The translations under genes and the position numbers were made by a program. Shown here piece after piece: positions 41,760 to 50,332 of a stretch of DNA of 50,346 nt. The DNA is from an uncultured Porphyromonadaceae bacterium. Lineage in GTDB: Bacteria; Bacteroidota; Bacteroidia; Bacteroidales; Muribaculaceae. Every line of letters begins with the position of its first letter. The first letter of the stretch is position 1. The stretch covers positions 1 to 50,346 of the forward strand of contig CAMTMX010000011.1 of the NCBI GenBank assembly GCA_947073495.1, written 5' to 3'. The notes beneath the pieces are model-generated. The model had not been told where the DNA came from and did not search any database. It saw nothing but the letters and a program-made list of their open reading frames with translations.

Positions 41760-43202
41760 TCAATGTATCATATTTTTCAGCCTTTTGAGCAATTCTGCAG
41801 GATCTTCGGATTCTTGAAAATGCTTTACAACCATTTTGCCGTCTTTATCGAAAAATGCAGTATAAGGGATGCCCAATATCCTGTCGCTGTTCCCGAAAGT
41901 GGTGAACACATCTTCCCTCAAATCACCGGTAGCAACTACATGATCTCCTTTCACCCCATATTTCCCTGCGACATCTTTGACTGATTCCATTATGTTTTCA
42001 CCCTCATCTATAGATATGTAGAGCAATACAATCCCTTTATTGGCAGCATATTGCCTGATTGGCTCGAGTCCTTTAAAACTCTTGCGGCACGGACCACACC
42101 AGGTAGCCCAGATATCCAGCAGTACGGGTTTCCCTCTATTCAATGCAATAAGATCATTAACGTTCTTAATGGAATCTACATTGATAAAATTGATTCCTGT
42201 CATATCTTTTGGGGCATTCATTTCCTTATTTTTTGCAACAGCTTCATTTATTATTGACGCAAGTGCAGATTCCGGAAATGCGGCATAAAAATCTTTGGCA
42301 AGTTCCGGAATTCCTTTAGAGAATACGCCCTGTTCCGTGTCTTCAATGATGATACGCCCACAGACAGTTTCCGCAGCCTTCCCTTTCAAATTGTTGTTTA
42401 CATAATCAAAAAACATTTTATTACTCACGTCATTTGATACCGGACCGGAGATTAACCCTCTCTTTACGGCATCATCAGAGAAATAATAGGCAACAGTCTC
42501 CTTAAATAAATAGTTTAAGGCATTTGCGGAATCATTCAAATCAAGATTGTTTTTCATCTCAAAAAGTTTCGACTCCCATTCAGCGATATTTTTATCAGAT
42601 AAGGAGGGTTCCACGTATTTTGCGGCTCCGGCACATTGATAAAACCAGAATAAGGCATTGATGGCGATATCCTGTCGTAATACTTTTGCAAAGTTCTCCG
42701 GAACGCTCCTTTCGATAATGGTTGTGAGACTGTCACAATGGCTGGTAAGTTTTCTATATGCCGATTCAGCGACAGTGTCTTTACGCAATTGCAGCTTGTC
42801 GGATTTACCCGTCATATAGTCAAAGAAATCGGAATTAAACTGCTCTGCAATTTCATTTGCTGCTTTTATTGATGCATCCTTGTCGCTGTCGATCTTGGAT
42901 TCTGTATTGAGATCAATGGTGACATTCTTTGCAAATGGAGTCCAGATAGGTTTAAAATAGTTTTCTTGACCTTTCTGACAGTTTAATGTTATAACATCTA
43001 TACCTTGATAATCACCTGTATCAATCATAAAGCAACTGTCAGAATCAAGTGAGGGGTATGTCCTGTGTGTGGTAATCATCCCGTTGGTACTTTTCATATA
43101 AGAGATAGTTCCGTCGCCAAGATTCCTGACCTTTACCTTGATTACAGAAGCCTCAGCCATTATAGACAGTAATATGAGAGCCAATGTCAAAATCCGTTTC
43201 AT
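41760..43202 (-). CDS. TlpA-type thioredoxin-fold protein, exported
   Basis: A 480-residue protein with a signal peptide (MKRILTLALILLSIMAEA). The first 330 residues hold a beta-rich start and a long helical region with no domain I recognise. The last 130 residues are a TlpA/ResA-like thioredoxin domain with WCGPC (Cys369, Cys372) and IPYTAFFDKDG (the cis-Pro loop). It would reduce or exchange disulfides in the periplasm. Multi-domain TlpA proteins of this layout are frequent in Bacteroidetes. A promoter of good quality lies at 43285-43314. It is bracketed, together with the transposase gene, by the two leader repeats. Confidence 0.92.
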   Translation of the reverse strand: MKRILTLALILLSIMAEASVIKVKVRNLGDGTISYMKSTNGMITTHRTYPSLDSDSCFMIDTGDYQGIDVITLNCQKGQENYFKPIWTPFAKNVTIDLNTESKIDSDKDASIKAANEIAEQFNSDFFDYMTGKSDKLQLRKDTVAESAYRKLTSHCDSLTTIIERSVPENFAKVLRQDIAINALFWFYQCAGAAKYVEPSLSDKNIAEWESKLFEMKNNLDLNDSANALNYLFKETVAYYFSDDAVKRGLISGPVSNDVSNKMFFDYVNNNLKGKAAETVCGRIIIEDTEQGVFSKGIPELAKDFYAAFPESALASIINEAVAKNKEMNAPKDMTGINFINVDSIKNVNDLIALNRGKPVLLDIWATWCGPCRKSFKGLEPIRQYAANKGIVLLYISIDEGENIMESVKDVAGKYGVKGDHVVATGDLREDVFTTFGNSDRILGIPYTAFFDKDGKMVVKHFQESEDPAELLKRLKNMIH

Positions 43203-43284
43203 ATTAATTACGCTAAAATTAAAAATATAAGTTCCTTTTATATGTTTCCGACATTAGGTGTGAGTCATGACCGAAAGCCGGATA

Positions 43285-43314
43285 CAAATGTAATACAATT
43301 ATCGAAATGTCAAA
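43285..43314 (-). promoter_or_regulatory. Promoter of the TlpA-type gene
   Basis: Minus-strand TTTG (43314-43311), an 18-bp spacer, then TACATTTG (43292-43285). The leader would be about 80 nt. Confidence 0.5.
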
Positions 43315-43454
43315 TTATATATTGCAGAAAAAATGAGAAAACTCGGGAAGGTTTAATTGACAGACAGAACCGGCATTACTGTAATTCAAAAAATATGAGT
43401 AAATTTGCCTTTGCAGACATATGGTTTTTAACGATAAATTGAAAATACTTGATT

Positions 43455-44108
43455 ATGGCTGATCGACATCAATTCAGGGCTAAATGGCATAGCTATGAAG
43501 ACGGAATATATTTCGTGACAATATGTAGCCATCAAAAAATACAGATATTTGGACAAGTAATTGACAATGAAATGCGTCTTAATAAATTAGGTCATATTGT
43601 CGAATCATGTATTTCAGAGATTCCATCACATCATTCCGATGTGGAGATCTGGAATTCCGTAGTGATGCCCAATCACGTCCATATGGTAATTGCAGTAGGG
43701 ACGCGATATATCGCGTCCACATCGGCGCAAGGTAATATCGCGTCCACATCGGCGCAAGGTAATATCGCGTCCACATCGGCGCAAGGTAATATCGCGCCCA
43801 CATCGGCGCAAGGTAACATTACATCCTATAATTTAGGTTGTTTGAAACCTCCAAAACATGGAAATGTCTGTGGCGATTTCCATCATAATAGCAGATTGTC
43901 TGTTATTATAGGATCATTCAAGGCTGCTGTGACAAGATTGGCAAATAATCAAATGGAGCAATCTCGCGTTGGACGCGATGTATCGCGTCCCTACTGGCAG
44001 CCACGATATCATGAACATATTATCAGGAACCAACGAGCTTTCGAAAATATCATGATGTATGTTGACACTAATGTAGAACGGTGGCATTCCGATTGCTTTA
44101 ACAACTAA
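43455..44108 (+). CDS. REP-associated tyrosine transposase (RAYT, Y1/HUH type) with internal repeats
   Basis: A single-strand transposase-like protein of 217 residues related to IS200/IS605 TnpA. It opens RHQFRAKWHSYEDGIYFVTIC and has the metal-binding HUH motif MPNHVHMVI (His74, His76), the helix LSVIIGSFKAAVT and the end WQPRYHEHIIRNQRAFENIMMYVDTNVERW, where the catalytic Tyr is expected. Two linkers are unusual: residues about 85-120 are four copies of IASTSAQGN encoded by a 27-bp repeat, and about residues 172-179 are encoded by a second palindrome. Both are in frame. The start is the ATG at 43455. No terminal repeats of an IS were found around it. Confidence 0.92.
   Translation: MADRHQFRAKWHSYEDGIYFVTICSHQKIQIFGQVIDNEMRLNKLGHIVESCISEIPSHHSDVEIWNSVVMPNHVHMVIAVGTRYIASTSAQGNIASTSAQGNIASTSAQGNIAPTSAQGNITSYNLGCLKPPKHGNVCGDFHHNSRLSVIIGSFKAAVTRLANNQMEQSRVGRDVSRPYWQPRYHEHIIRNQRAFENIMMYVDTNVERWHSDCFNN
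43695..43994. repeat. REP-like palindromes inside the RAYT gene
   Basis: GTAGGGACGCGATA (43695-43708) is the exact complement of TATCGCGTCCCTAC (43981-43994). Each end also forms a local palindrome: GGACGCGATA/TATCGCGTCC at 43699-43718 and GGACGCGAT, GT, ATCGCGTCC at 43971-43990. Confidence 0.85.
43708..43815 (+). repeat. 27-bp minisatellite in the RAYT gene, four copies
   Basis: Units ATATCGCGTCCACATCGGCG plus CAAGGTA occur at 43708, 43735, 43762 and 43789 (the last with one change). Each encodes nine residues. The unit starts with the right half of the REP-like palindrome. Confidence 0.9.
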
Positions 44109-44128
44109 CTTGTTTGTGAATCCAATAA

Positions 44129-44192
44129 AAAAGGTCGATTCACATCGACCTTTTTCCTTTTTCCATAATACTTTTAACTAACCTAACATCAT
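44129..44192 (+). repeat. Hairpin-plus-leader direct repeat, copy B (also terminator of the RAYT gene)
   Basis: AAAAGGTCGAT/ATCGACCTTTTT stem followed by ATAATACTTTTAACTAACC and CATCATGAAACGATTT, matching copy A. Here the hairpin lies 20 bp past the RAYT stop and has a T-run, so it can end that transcript. The remaining gap to folC holds nothing recognisable. Confidence 0.8.
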
Positions 44193-44353
44193 GAAACGAT
44201 TTCAATAGTAAGACAACCATAGATGCCATTTGGTTCAATCGTCGGTCGTTTATTTAATCTGTTTTAACAAAATAAATATTTTAAGTTAAAAATGTTAACG
44301 AAATCGCATGTCATAACAGGTTAAAGTTCGATTTTATCGCGAAAATTCATTCA

Positions 44354-45652
44354 TCATGATAGGAGATCGGCTACAATAAATGTGGAGCCTCCGACAAATA
44401 TAATGTCTTCCGGCGATGCCGAAGCCAATGCGGAAGAATATGCCGTCTTTACGTCGGGATAGCACTCTCCGTCAAGTCCGGCTTCATTAAACCGCTCTTT
44501 CAATTGTTCAACGGGCAATGCACGCGGAATTTGGGCATTCGTAAGAAAATACTCGGCGTCGGCTGGGAGCAGTTTCAAAATTTTATCGATAGTTTTGTCT
44601 GCCACAAAACCGATCACAATTTTCAGCTCGCCGTTATGCCGGTCTTGCATGAGCCGATGCAATTGAGCCATGTTGTAGGTTATTCCGGCTATATTGTGAC
44701 CGGTGTCTGCTATCACAAGAGGGCGGTTCTGAAGGATTGTCCAACGACCATTTAATCCTGTAAGGGTGTCGACATGTGCAAGTCCTTTCAGTACATTTTC
44801 ATCAGAAATACCGATCCCTGCACCACGCATCGCGTCGATAGCATGTAGAACTGTATTGATGTTCTTTTTCTGATAATCACCGGACAAGGGAATAATTACA
44901 GTCCCCTCATTACAAGTGCATTCCCACCCCCCTTGTTGGGATGGTGTTATTGATTTTATACGGCTCTCATCTTCGCAGAAACAGATAGGTGCGTTAACTT
45001 CTTCAGCTTTCCCGGCGAATACATCCCTTATCTCTCCTTCCGCTTCACCGATAACGACAGGAATTCCCGTTTTAATGATTCCGGCTTTCTCTGCCGCTAT
45101 TTTCGGAAGAGTGTCGCCAAGAAACTGGGTATGATCGTTAGAGATATTGGTGATAACACATACTTCGGGAGTGATGATATTTGTGGAGTCAAGACGTCCT
45201 CCCATTCCTACCTCGATAATGGCGTAATCCACGTTCTCTTCCGCAAACCAGTTGAAAGCCATCATCATGGTTAGTTCAAAAAAGGATGGATGTCCTTCAT
45301 AACCGCATTTCTTCCATTTATCTACAAATTCAATCACCTTCTCCTGAGGTATCATTTCCCCGTTAATCCTCATCCTTTCCCTGAAATCTACAAGGTGAGG
45401 GGAGGTGTAGAGTCCGGTTTTATATCCTTGCGATTGTAGCACTGCTGCAAGCATATGGGAAGAGCTCCCTTTGCCATTGGTGCCTCCCACATGGATTGAC
45501 TTGAATTTCCGGTGGGGATGTCCGAAAAATTTGTCTATCGCGAGACTTGTGTCGAGTCCCGGTTTATAAGCGGCGGCCCCTACGCGGGAAAACATCGGAA
45601 GCTGGCTGAAAAGAAAGGAGAGAGCCTCTTCATATTGGGTATTGTTGTTCAT
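44354..45652 (-). CDS. folC: Folylpolyglutamate synthase / dihydrofolate synthase
   Basis: Adds glutamate to dihydropteroate and to folates in the cytoplasm, using ATP. The 432-residue Mur-ligase-family protein has the P-loop GGTNGKGSSS (56-65), the folate-binding SPHLVDFRERMRING, IIEVGMGGRLDSTNI, ITNISNDHTQFLGDT and VIADTGHN. The length is normal for bifunctional FolC; whether both activities are present cannot be told. The start is the ATG at 45652, 75 bp after the chromate-transporter stop, across a GAGTTGTGAG-rich spacer. It may share the transcript. Confidence 0.96.
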   Translation of the reverse strand: MNNNTQYEEALSFLFSQLPMFSRVGAAAYKPGLDTSLAIDKFFGHPHRKFKSIHVGGTNGKGSSSHMLAAVLQSQGYKTGLYTSPHLVDFRERMRINGEMIPQEKVIEFVDKWKKCGYEGHPSFFELTMMMAFNWFAEENVDYAIIEVGMGGRLDSTNIITPEVCVITNISNDHTQFLGDTLPKIAAEKAGIIKTGIPVVIGEAEGEIRDVFAGKAEEVNAPICFCEDESRIKSITPSQQGGWECTCNEGTVIIPLSGDYQKKNINTVLHAIDAMRGAGIGISDENVLKGLAHVDTLTGLNGRWTILQNRPLVIADTGHNIAGITYNMAQLHRLMQDRHNGELKIVIGFVADKTIDKILKLLPADAEYFLTNAQIPRALPVEQLKERFNEAGLDGECYPDVKTAYSSALASASPEDIIFVGGSTFIVADLLS

Positions 45653-45727
45653 CTTTTTGAGTTGTGAGAGATTGGTTTTGGGTTGTGAGTTTTGAGTTGT
45701 GAGAGATCAGTCTTGAGTTGTAGTGGG

Positions 45728-46336
45728 TTAGAGTCCGTATATAAGGAAGCCCGCCAATCCTGCCAGTATTATGATTAGGATTGGATGAATGTTTATGGTC
45801 TTGTCTTTTAGCTTTATGGGGAAATATACAAGGACAAACGCGATAGCGCAGATCGCAATATTTACCCATAACTGCCAACTTATGCCGTTGGGATTGAAGT
45901 TTGCAGCATTCATAAGCATTATCGCGGCAGAGGCAATCAATCCGACCACCACCGGTTTTAATCCGGAGAAGATTGCCTTTATTGCCCCGCTTTCGCTATG
46001 TCGCCTGATGAAGTGCGAGCTGTATAAAACTAAAAAGAAACTTGGCACCACCACGGCGAGAGTTGCGAGACACGACCCTAAGAGTCCCCATCCGATTCCC
46101 GATAGTTCCGGATTGACGCTTCCCGGCGCCACAAAACCGATATATGTCGCAGAATTGATGCCTATCGGTCCCGGTGTCATCTGCGAGATGGCAACAATGT
46201 CGGTAAACATGGTCTCAGAAATCCATCCCGGCTCCACCACAGCCTTTTCAACAAGCGACAGCATAGCGTAGCCGCCCCCGAATCCGAAGATTCCGATCTT
46301 TATATATGCCCAGATTAATTGCCAGTATATTGTCAT
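45728..46336 (-). CDS. Chromate-type transporter (CHR family), second half-gene
   Basis: A half-size CHR-family membrane protein of about 202 residues; I start at MTIYWQLIWAYIKIG (46336). It has FGFGGGYAMLSLVEKAVVE and the conserved SQMTPGPIGINSATYIGF, followed by five or six membrane helices. Half-size CHR proteins work as pairs of oppositely oriented subunits, and the partner is the next gene upstream (78-bp gap). Chromate or sulfate is the family's known substrate; a true chromate role in this organism is unproven. Confidence 0.9.
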   Translation of the reverse strand: MTIYWQLIWAYIKIGIFGFGGGYAMLSLVEKAVVEPGWISETMFTDIVAISQMTPGPIGINSATYIGFVAPGSVNPELSGIGWGLLGSCLATLAVVVPSFFLVLYSSHFIRRHSESGAIKAIFSGLKPVVVGLIASAAIMLMNAANFNPNGISWQLWVNIAICAIAFVLVYFPIKLKDKTINIHPILIIILAGLAGFLIYGL

Positions 46337-46414
46337 TGCGTACCTGATAATAATATGAATATTCAATATTTGACATCCTGTCTATGACAGATGCTCAGGT
46401 CACGATTTATTCCA

Positions 46415-46990
46415 TTACGGAAGCCAACAGAATAAAAATCCGCCTAAAGCCCCGAGTATAATATAGAGGATCGGGTTTGATATGAACCCTTGGTCAATGG
46501 AAATCATCAGAGCCACTACCAGAGGGATCCATACGGTTTTCCATTGAAGTTTAGCCGCCTTTGCCGATGTCAGGACCGGAGCTATGATCAAAGCGACCAC
46601 TGCAGGTCTGATTCCCATAAAGATGGATGAAATGACCTTGTTGTTTTTTATTGTTTCAGGGGTGAGAAATATTGCTATAAACAATATGATGAGAAAAGAG
46701 GGGAGGATGGTACCTGCGGCTGCCGCGACACTTCCCTTTCCCCCTTTGATTTTGTCGCCTACGGCAGTGGCTATGTTCACTGCAAGTATGCCGGGCAGGG
46801 ATTGGGCGATGGCAAGAAGATCAAGAAAATCGTCACGCTCAATCCAATGATGTTTGTCGACAATTTCCCTTTCGATAATCGAGATCATGGCCCAGCCTCC
46901 TCCGAAAGTGAAGGCTCCGATCTTGAAAAAAGTTGAAAACAGACTCCAGTAGGAATCTTTTTGTGGAAGAATATTCTTTGTCTGTGACAT
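46415..46990 (-). CDS. Chromate-type transporter (CHR family), first half-gene
   Basis: The partner half of the CHR pair, about 191 residues from MSQTKNILPQKDSYW (46990); the frame runs 24 codons further into a hairpin and that start is unlikely. It has FTFGGGWAMISIIEREIVD and AIAQSLPGILAVNIATAVGDKIKG, the counterpart of the PGP motif in the other half, and about six membrane helices. It follows cydB by 110 bp on the same strand. Confidence 0.9.
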   Translation of the reverse strand: MSQTKNILPQKDSYWSLFSTFFKIGAFTFGGGWAMISIIEREIVDKHHWIERDDFLDLLAIAQSLPGILAVNIATAVGDKIKGGKGSVAAAAGTILPSFLIILFIAIFLTPETIKNNKVISSIFMGIRPAVVALIIAPVLTSAKAAKLQWKTVWIPLVVALMISIDQGFISNPILYIILGALGGFLFCWLP

Positions 46991-47031
46991 CGCTATTCTA
47001 TATTGATGAATGTGGAATGCAGGATACGTAA

Positions 47032-47060
47032 GTGTCGCCGCTCCATAGGAACGGCGACAC
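47032..47060. terminator. GC-rich hairpin between cydB and the chromate-type transporter
   Basis: Stem GTGTCGCCG (47032-47040) pairs with CGGCGACAC (47052-47060), with an inner TCC/GGA. No T-run follows, so it may be a pause, a processing site or a weak terminator. Confidence 0.45.
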
Positions 47061-47100
47061 AATAATAACGCAGATATTGTGCGTCTGTTTTGTCAGGACA

Positions 47101-48252
47101 TTAATATTTATGAGAGGTGGTTTCCAGTTCTTCCTGTGTAAGCTTCTTTTTATCCATCGATTTCCACACGTAAGCGATGTATGCCAATACGAAAGGAATC
47201 ACAATCGAGACGTAGCTCATAGCCTTGAGTGTGAACTCGGATGAAGAAGCGTTGCGGATAGAGAGAGACGAAGCCGGGTCAAGCAATGAGGGATAGAAAG
47301 CGGTGTCGTTATACCCTGCCACCCAGAAAAGCGATATTACGGCAAGGAACGTCCCGATACCGGTAAACCAGATCCCTTTTGTCCAATGATTGCTGAAGCA
47401 TGATTTCAACAATCCGAACAATACAGCCACAACTCCGATCAGTAATGTCAATCCTGCCCACCAGAGATGGATGAAATTGTGGAAGTATTTGAACGGGGTT
47501 TCCACGACGTTGAGAGAGTAGTCGGGATTTGTGGTCACTGTGTAGCCTGTGGCTGTGCAGAGCATAGCAAGAAACCAAAGGAAAAACACCACGAAAATTC
47601 CGCCGTTTACAAGAGCTTTGTTCTTTAATGTGTTGAAAAAATCAGGATCGTCTGTGATGTTGTTCATCATGTAGAGCGCGCCCTGCATTCTTGCGAGGAA
47701 AAGTACCGCGACACCGAGGATGAGGTTTTTCCAATTGAAAATAGCCTCGAACCCATGAGTGGAAGCCCATTGGGAAATCACGGGACTTCCCGGGTCGAGG
47801 AGGTTGCCGCGGCTTACGGTGAACTGAGCGCCAAAGAAGAACATCGACACAGCCACACCAAGGAGGATACAGCCTACACAGCCGTTTATAAACAGGAAAG
47901 TATCGTAGGTTTTTGTGCCGTATACGTTGCCTGCCTTGTTGCGGTATTCATAACTTACAGCCTGAACGATGAAGCTGAACAGAATCAGGATCCAAAGCCA
48001 GTAGGCGCCTCCGAAGCTTGTGGAATAAAACAGCGGGAAAGATGCGAAAAATGCGCCACCGAAAGTGACAAGGGTGGTGAATGTAAGTTCCCATTTTCTT
48101 CCCATGCAGTTTACGATTAGATCACGGCGTTCCTTTGTGGGGGCTCCGAGTAGCATAGACTGACCGCCCTGCACAAAAAGCAGAAACACGAGGATGCCTC
48201 CGAGCACGGATATAAGCAGCCACCAATAATTTTGAAGATATTCGAGAGTCAT
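47101..48252 (-). CDS. cydB: Cytochrome bd ubiquinol oxidase subunit II
   Basis: The second subunit of cytochrome bd, an inner-membrane quinol oxidase with high oxygen affinity. The 383-residue protein has eight or nine membrane segments; the start LEYLQNYWWLLISVLGGILVFLLFVQGG and the region MGRKWELTFTTLVTFGGAFFASFPLFYSTSFGG are typical of CydB. It begins 3 bp after the cydA stop, so the two are translated together. In Bacteroides-type anaerobes this enzyme lets the cell use or remove traces of oxygen. Confidence 0.97.
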   Translation of the reverse strand: MTLEYLQNYWWLLISVLGGILVFLLFVQGGQSMLLGAPTKERRDLIVNCMGRKWELTFTTLVTFGGAFFASFPLFYSTSFGGAYWLWILILFSFIVQAVSYEYRNKAGNVYGTKTYDTFLFINGCVGCILLGVAVSMFFFGAQFTVSRGNLLDPGSPVISQWASTHGFEAIFNWKNLILGVAVLFLARMQGALYMMNNITDDPDFFNTLKNKALVNGGIFVVFFLWFLAMLCTATGYTVTTNPDYSLNVVETPFKYFHNFIHLWWAGLTLLIGVVAVLFGLLKSCFSNHWTKGIWFTGIGTFLAVISLFWVAGYNDTAFYPSLLDPASSLSIRNASSSEFTLKAMSYVSIVIPFVLAYIAYVWKSMDKKKLTQEELETTSHKY

Positions 48253-48255
48253 GAC

Positions 48256-49824
48256 TTAATGTGCGTTATCGATTTCTAAATTTTTTTGAGAATTTTTGTT
48301 GATCTGGCGAAGCATGATGCTGACCTCAGCCACAAGGATGACGGTGAATATCACCGCGAAAAGCCAGAACGTAGTGATGACTGATGCTGACGATATTTCA
48401 GAGATGGCAGCCTTTGTAGGGAGAAGATCCTGTACAGTCCATGGTTGACGTCCCACTTCTGCCACAACCCATCCGGCTTCTGAGCACATCCACATAAACG
48501 GCACGGAAACGATCGCTATCCATTGCAGCCATTTGTGCCGCTGGAGCCAGTCTTTACGGTAAACCGCGAAGAGAGCCACTATGAAGAACAGCAGGAAATA
48601 GCTTCCGAGAATCACCATTACGCGGAAAGAATAGAAAGTGACGCCCACCGGCGGGATTGCTTCATCTACGGAGTCGAAATACCCGTAGCCGAAATATGGA
48701 TAGTATTCCTTAAGATCTGCCGCCGCCTTTGCCATTGCCGCTTCGTCATGGTTTGTGCGTGCCAAATCGTATGCCCGAAGAGCTTCATGCGAGAGTTTAC
48801 CAAGACGGATACGTTCGGCATAACTTACAGTATTGATGGTGTCGCCGTTTTCATTCACATCGATTCCGTTTACGATATCAGCGATACCGGGTACGAAAGC
48901 CGAGGGGTCATGCTTGGCGAGGATTGAAAGCCCGTAGGGGAGAGCTATATCGAAAATATATTCATCTTCATCGTTGTCCCAGGTCTTATTAGGATTTACG
49001 ATGCCTGCGGCTACTATGCTTTGCGACGTGCTGCCATGGTAAAGACCTTCCATGGCGGCGAGCTTCATGGGCTGGTGTTTTGTGACTTCAACAGCAGAGC
49101 CGTCGCCTGTCCACATCGTAAGAAGAAGACCGATAAGACCGATCCATCCTCCCACCTTGATTGAGCGCACTGCGAAAGCCTCGTTCCGCTTTTTCATGAG
49201 AAGCCAACAGCTGACTCCTATTACAAACACTCCGGAAAGTGCCCAGCCTGAGAAGACAGCGTGCATATACTTGTTGACAGCGATTCCGGAGAAGAGAGCC
49301 CAAAAATTATCCATGACGTTGCGCATCTGAGCGGGGTCGAATTCCATGCCTACCGGATATTGCATCCATGCGTTTGCCACAAGAATCCAAAGTGCGGAGA
49401 TTGAAGCTCCGAGCCAGGTCAGCCATGTGGAGGCAAGATGGAAACGGGGGCTTACTTTCCCCCAGCCGAAAAACATCACGGCAACGAAAGTTGCTTCCAT
49501 GAAGAATGCCACAAGTCCTTCAATTGCCAGCGGGGCGCCGAAGATGTCGCCCACAAACCAGGAATAGTTGCTCCAGTTTGTTCCGAACTCAAACTCAAGG
49601 ATAATACCAGTGGCAACACCTATTGCGAAGTTGATGCCGAAAAGCGTCATCCAGAATTTGGTGGCTGCAAGCCATTTCTCGGATTTTGTTTTCAGATATA
49701 GACTTTCCATAACAGCCACAATCAGCGAAAGTCCGAGAGTGAGCGGCACAAAAAGCCAATGGTAGATGGCTGTCAGCGCGAATTGCCATCTTGACCAATC
49801 GACTACGGTCATTAAATCATCCAT
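48256..49824 (-). CDS. cydA: Cytochrome bd ubiquinol oxidase subunit I
   Basis: The haem-bearing subunit of cytochrome bd, 522 residues. It has WSRWQFALTAIYHWLFVPLT with His22 (the ligand matching His19 of E. coli), YMHAVFSGW (a haem b558 ligand), KHQPMKLAAMEG, a long Q-loop (about 260-390) and GRQPWTVQDLLPT. It is the first oxidase gene of the operon after the small DUF4492 gene. The start is the ATG at 49824; an alternative lies four codons later (MTVVDW). Confidence 0.97.
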   Translation of the reverse strand: MDDLMTVVDWSRWQFALTAIYHWLFVPLTLGLSLIVAVMESLYLKTKSEKWLAATKFWMTLFGINFAIGVATGIILEFEFGTNWSNYSWFVGDIFGAPLAIEGLVAFFMEATFVAVMFFGWGKVSPRFHLASTWLTWLGASISALWILVANAWMQYPVGMEFDPAQMRNVMDNFWALFSGIAVNKYMHAVFSGWALSGVFVIGVSCWLLMKKRNEAFAVRSIKVGGWIGLIGLLLTMWTGDGSAVEVTKHQPMKLAAMEGLYHGSTSQSIVAAGIVNPNKTWDNDEDEYIFDIALPYGLSILAKHDPSAFVPGIADIVNGIDVNENGDTINTVSYAERIRLGKLSHEALRAYDLARTNHDEAAMAKAAADLKEYYPYFGYGYFDSVDEAIPPVGVTFYSFRVMVILGSYFLLFFIVALFAVYRKDWLQRHKWLQWIAIVSVPFMWMCSEAGWVVAEVGRQPWTVQDLLPTKAAISEISSASVITTFWLFAVIFTVILVAEVSIMLRQINKNSQKNLEIDNAH

Positions 49825-49923
49825 GCGGTTTTTAATTTAAGGTTTAAAATTATTGACGGGATAAATTTGGGGATAAGGAGAGCAGATGTCGAGGATCGGA
49901 GAATGGAGTGGGTGGAGACTGTC

Positions 49924-50187
49924 TTAAGGAGAGCTTTTCCTGGAGTTGTCGAGAAGTTCATGACGCACATGGTCGGCGCGCTCTTCGTCGGTGTCGAAAT
50001 CTCTTTTCAGAATATTTGGGAAAAAAAGAAACTTGATTACCACAAAAAAGAGAAACAGTTTAACAAGAATAATTGCCCATAAGGTTTTCCCTATGGTCAT
50101 AGACCGGAATCCGTCGTAATAAAGCGACCATACCTTCCCGGCAAAAGATGAGAATGAGGCTGCGATGCCTCTAATAGGTGGAATCAT
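49924..50187 (-). CDS. DUF4492 small membrane protein, first gene of the cyd operon
   Basis: An 87-residue protein starting MIPPIRGIAASFSSFAG (50187). The conserved LYYDGFRSMTIGKTLWAIIL and one long membrane helix (LVKLFLFFVVIKFLFFP) identify it as DUF4492, known to occur ahead of cydA in Bacteroidetes. Its size, single helix and position suggest an accessory subunit or assembly helper of cytochrome bd, comparable in kind to CydX, but that is inference. The gap to cydA is 99 bp. The promoter -7 box ends four bases from the ATG. Confidence 0.9.
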   Translation of the reverse strand: MIPPIRGIAASFSSFAGKVWSLYYDGFRSMTIGKTLWAIILVKLFLFFVVIKFLFFPNILKRDFDTDEERADHVRHELLDNSRKSSP

Positions 50188-50190
50188 GTG

Positions 50191-50220
50191 CAAATATACA
50201 TAAAAACAATGATAATCAAA
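50191..50220 (-). promoter_or_regulatory. Promoter of the DUF4492-cydAB operon
   Basis: Minus-strand TTTG (50220-50217), an 18-bp spacer, then TATATTTG (50198-50191). Transcription would start at or next to the ATG at 50187. Confidence 0.6.
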
Positions 50221-50312
50221 TATTGGTTAATGAAAAATTAGAAAAAGTAAATAAGAATGCCGTTAAAGCCAATATTGTCCTAAATAATTTTTGAGTGCTA
50301 CTCAACGTGCAG

Positions 50313-50332
50313 AGGCATCAGCCTTTGCAAAA
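50313..50332. other. Small hairpin near the right edge
   Basis: GCAGAGGC, loop ATCA, GCCTTTGC (one G-T pair) can fold. It may be the end of a transcript from beyond the window or nothing; the final 125 bases show no coding frame. Confidence 0.25.

Noticed and set aside
41681-41790. Short frame starting MKRFSVF after leader copy A
   Set aside because: It runs into the 3' end of the opposite-strand TlpA gene and stops soon; more likely a leftover of the duplicated leader than a gene.
43242-43442. Short plus-strand frame of 66 codons ahead of the RAYT gene
   Set aside because: It lies in the promoter region of the TlpA gene, has no recognisable family or start signal and unlike residues.
45728-46990. 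Single chromate transporter broken by a frameshift
   Set aside because: The two halves are separated by 78 non-coding bases and each has its own start and conserved motif; half-size CHR pairs are a normal form.
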